Shown piece after piece: positions 4,542 to 6,152 of a DNA stretch of 6,152 nucleotides (the first letter of the stretch is position 1; every line of letters starts with the position of its first letter). The notes under the pieces were generated by a model. That model saw nothing but the letters and a program-made list of their open reading frames with translations. It made no database searches and was not told the origin of the DNA. The stretch is taken from assembly GCA_003661385.1 (NCBI GenBank), contig QMWA01000104.1, positions 1-6,152 of the forward strand. The letters are read 5' to 3'. Made by a program: the position numbers and the translations under genes. Source of the stretch: Thermoproteota archaeon. GTDB lineage: Archaea; Korarchaeota; Korarchaeia; B14-G2.

Positions 4542-6152
4542 ATGCCCAAGTTCGTGTTTGTCTCTGGTGGAGTCATATCGGGGCTTGGTAAGGGCGTTGT
4601 AACCGCGTCTATTGGGAGGATTCTGAAGGCTCGTAGGTACTCTGTGACTGCAATCAAGATCGACCCCTATATCAACGTTGATGCAGGTACCCTCAGGCCT
4701 ACTGAGCATGGTGAGGTTTGGGTTACTGAAGATGGTGGTGAAATAGACCAGGATCTCGGGCACTATGAGCGCTTCCTCGACATGGACATCCCCAAGAAGA
4801 ACAATATAACAACTGGGCAAGTCTACTTGAAGGTCATTCAGGATGAGAGGGCTGGCAAATACCTTGGTAAGACTGTGCAGCTGATCCCACACATCACAGA
4901 CGAGGTCATCAGGAGGATCAGGGAGGCTGGAGATGGATACGATATCGTGCTTGTGGAGATAGGTGGGACTGTCGGAGACATCGAGAACATACCCTTCCTG
5001 ATAGCTGCTAAGAAGCTTGAGCTCACTGAAGGGCGGGAGAATGTGTGCCATATCCTGGTCACCTACCTGCCTGTCCCAGGTTTTCTCGGAGAGATGAAGA
5101 CTAAGCCCACTCAGCATGCCATAAAGGCACTTGGAGAGCATGGGATTATCCCAGACTTCATAGTATGTAGGTCAGAGCACCCAGTCGACGAGGTTAGGAA
5201 GAGGAAGATCTATGTCTACGCGAACATACCACCTGACAACGTGATCTCAGACCCTGATGTGGAGTTTGTGTATGAGATACCGCTGATATTCGAGGAGCAG
5301 AAGCTTGGTGAGAAGCTCCTGAAGAGGCTTGGATTAGAGCAGCGGGAGCCTGACCTCAGAGAGTGGAGGAGGCTCGTTGAGAGGCTGAAGTCCCCCATTG
5401 ACAGCGTTAAGATAGCTATAGTTGGGAAGTACGTTTCAATTGGAGCCTACAGGCTCCCCGACTCGTACATTTCGATAGCTGAGGCCCTGAAGCATGCGTC
5501 AGCCCACCTCGGTGTCAGAGCTGAGGTGGAGTGGGTTAACTCACTTGAGCTCGAGAAGAAGCCGCCAGAGGAAGCCCTGTCAGGCTGCCATGGTGTGATA
5601 GTGCCAGGTGGCTTCGGCTCAACTGGAGTGGAGGGCAAGATTGCCGCGATAAGGTGGGCTAGAGAGACTCTGACACCATACCTTGGGCTATGCTTTGGGC
5701 TCCAGCTCGCTGTAGTCGAGTACGCTAGAAACGTCTGTGGGCTAGAGGGAGCCCACACAACTGAGACAGACCCTAACACACCCCACCCTGTGGTTGACAT
5801 CCTCCCTGAGCAGAGGAAGCTCATAGAGGAGGGGAAGTACGGTGGAACCATGAGGCTAGGCAGCTACCCAGCTGTCCTCAAGCCTGGCACCATAGTCCAC
5901 AAGCTCTATGGGAGGGATGTGGTCTACGAGAGGCATAGGCACAGGTACGAGGTAAACCCAGAGTACCATGAGGTCCTGCAGGAGCATGGGCTTGTGTTCT
6001 CCGGGATGTCCCCGGATGGGAGGCTTGTTGAGTTCATCGAGCTGCCTGCGCACCCATTCTTCGTTGGGACGCAAGCTCACCCCGAGTTTAAGTCGAGGTT
6101 CCTCAAGCCGCATCCGCTGTTCAAGGGCTTTCTTGAAGCTGCTCACAGGAGG
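4542..6152 (+). CDS. pyrG: CTP synthase (glutamine-hydrolysing), extreme C-terminus outside window
   Basis: Converts UTP to CTP with ATP and glutamine, the last step of de novo cytidine nucleotide synthesis, in the cytoplasm. 537 codons are present with no stop; bacterial and archaeal enzymes usually have about 530-550 residues, so only a few codons should be missing. The synthetase domain (1 to about 270) has the P-loop-like SGGVISGLGKG (8-18), KIDPYINVDAGT (39-50), D71 in DLGHYERF and E139 in VEIGGTVGD, equivalent to the Mg-ATP ligands of the E. coli enzyme. The class I glutamine amidotransferase domain begins near 288 (VKIAIVGKY). It carries the oxyanion loop VPGGFG, nucleophile C384 in GLCFGLQ, and H513/E515 in AHPEF, completing the Cys-His-Glu triad. 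ATG 4542 gives the standard MPKFVFVSGG N-terminus and sits 25 nt from a TATA box. Not evidently co-transcribed with AOR. Identification is essentially certain. Confidence 0.98.
   Translation, partial: MPKFVFVSGGVISGLGKGVVTASIGRILKARRYSVTAIKIDPYINVDAGTLRPTEHGEVWVTEDGGEIDQDLGHYERFLDMDIPKKNNITTGQVYLKVIQDERAGKYLGKTVQLIPHITDEVIRRIREAGDGYDIVLVEIGGTVGDIENIPFLIAAKKLELTEGRENVCHILVTYLPVPGFLGEMKTKPTQHAIKALGEHGIIPDFIVCRSEHPVDEVRKRKIYVYANIPPDNVISDPDVEFVYEIPLIFEEQKLGEKLLKRLGLEQREPDLREWRRLVERLKSPIDSVKIAIVGKYVSIGAYRLPDSYISIAEALKHASAHLGVRAEVEWVNSLELEKKPPEEALSGCHGVIVPGGFGSTGVEGKIAAIRWARETLTPYLGLCFGLQLAVVEYARNVCGLEGAHTTETDPNTPHPVVDILPEQRKLIEEGKYGGTMRLGSYPAVLKPGTIVHKLYGRDVVYERHRHRYEVNPEYHEVLQEHGLVFSGMSPDGRLVEFIELPAHPFFVGTQAHPEFKSRFLKPHPLFKGFLEAAHRR

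Noticed and set aside
4452-5141. 229-codon minus-strand ORF opposite the start of pyrG, and others at 5447-5851 and 5856-6146
   Set aside because: CTP synthase on the plus strand is unmistakable across the whole stretch, and the antisense products resemble nothing.

Overview
The window looks like a chromosomal segment of a hyperthermophilic archaeon of the Thermoproteota (Crenarchaeota), most plausibly from the Desulfurococcales. That lineage guess is inference. The support is: arginine is written almost entirely as AGG/AGA and isoleucine often as ATA; A/T-rich boxes sit about 25-28 nt before translation starts (archaeal TATA boxes with leaderless mRNAs); and the gene content includes a tungsten-type aldehyde:ferredoxin oxidoreductase and an archaeal AAA-ATPase/DUF234 relic.

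Layout: (1) Positions 1-1027, minus strand: the N-terminal 342 codons of an M28-like metallo-aminopeptidase (DUF4910 type) that runs off the left edge. (2) Positions about 1060-1640: no intact gene. The stretch holds frameshifted coding debris, first a HEPN-like remnant (about 1077-1262), then the broken middle part of an archaeal ATPase (about 1383-1639). (3) Positions 1640-2134: an open frame preserving only the C-terminal PD-(D/E)XK-like part of that ATPase. (4) Positions 2136-2552 and 2563-4305: a tight two-gene unit encoding a ferredoxin-like protein with four [4Fe-4S] clusters and an aldehyde ferredoxin oxidoreductase family enzyme. (5) Positions 4306-4541: an intergenic stretch with a strong imperfect hairpin and the promoter of the next gene. 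(6) Positions 4542-6152: CTP synthase, lacking only its extreme C-terminus at the right edge.

The metabolic core is the ferredoxin/AOR pair. The oxidoreductase would take two electrons per aldehyde oxidised, or deliver them for carboxylate reduction, at a tungstopterin. The 16-cysteine partner would carry those electrons onward. The aminopeptidase fits a peptide-fermenting lifestyle, in which amino-acid-derived aldehydes arise. CTP synthase is unrelated housekeeping in its own transcription unit. The 1.1 kb between the peptidase and the ferredoxin is a decayed accessory patch. It is the most unusual part of the window, together with the atypical pterin-site motifs of the AOR and the hairpin upstream of pyrG. 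I saw no CRISPR array, insertion sequence, tRNA or rRNA.
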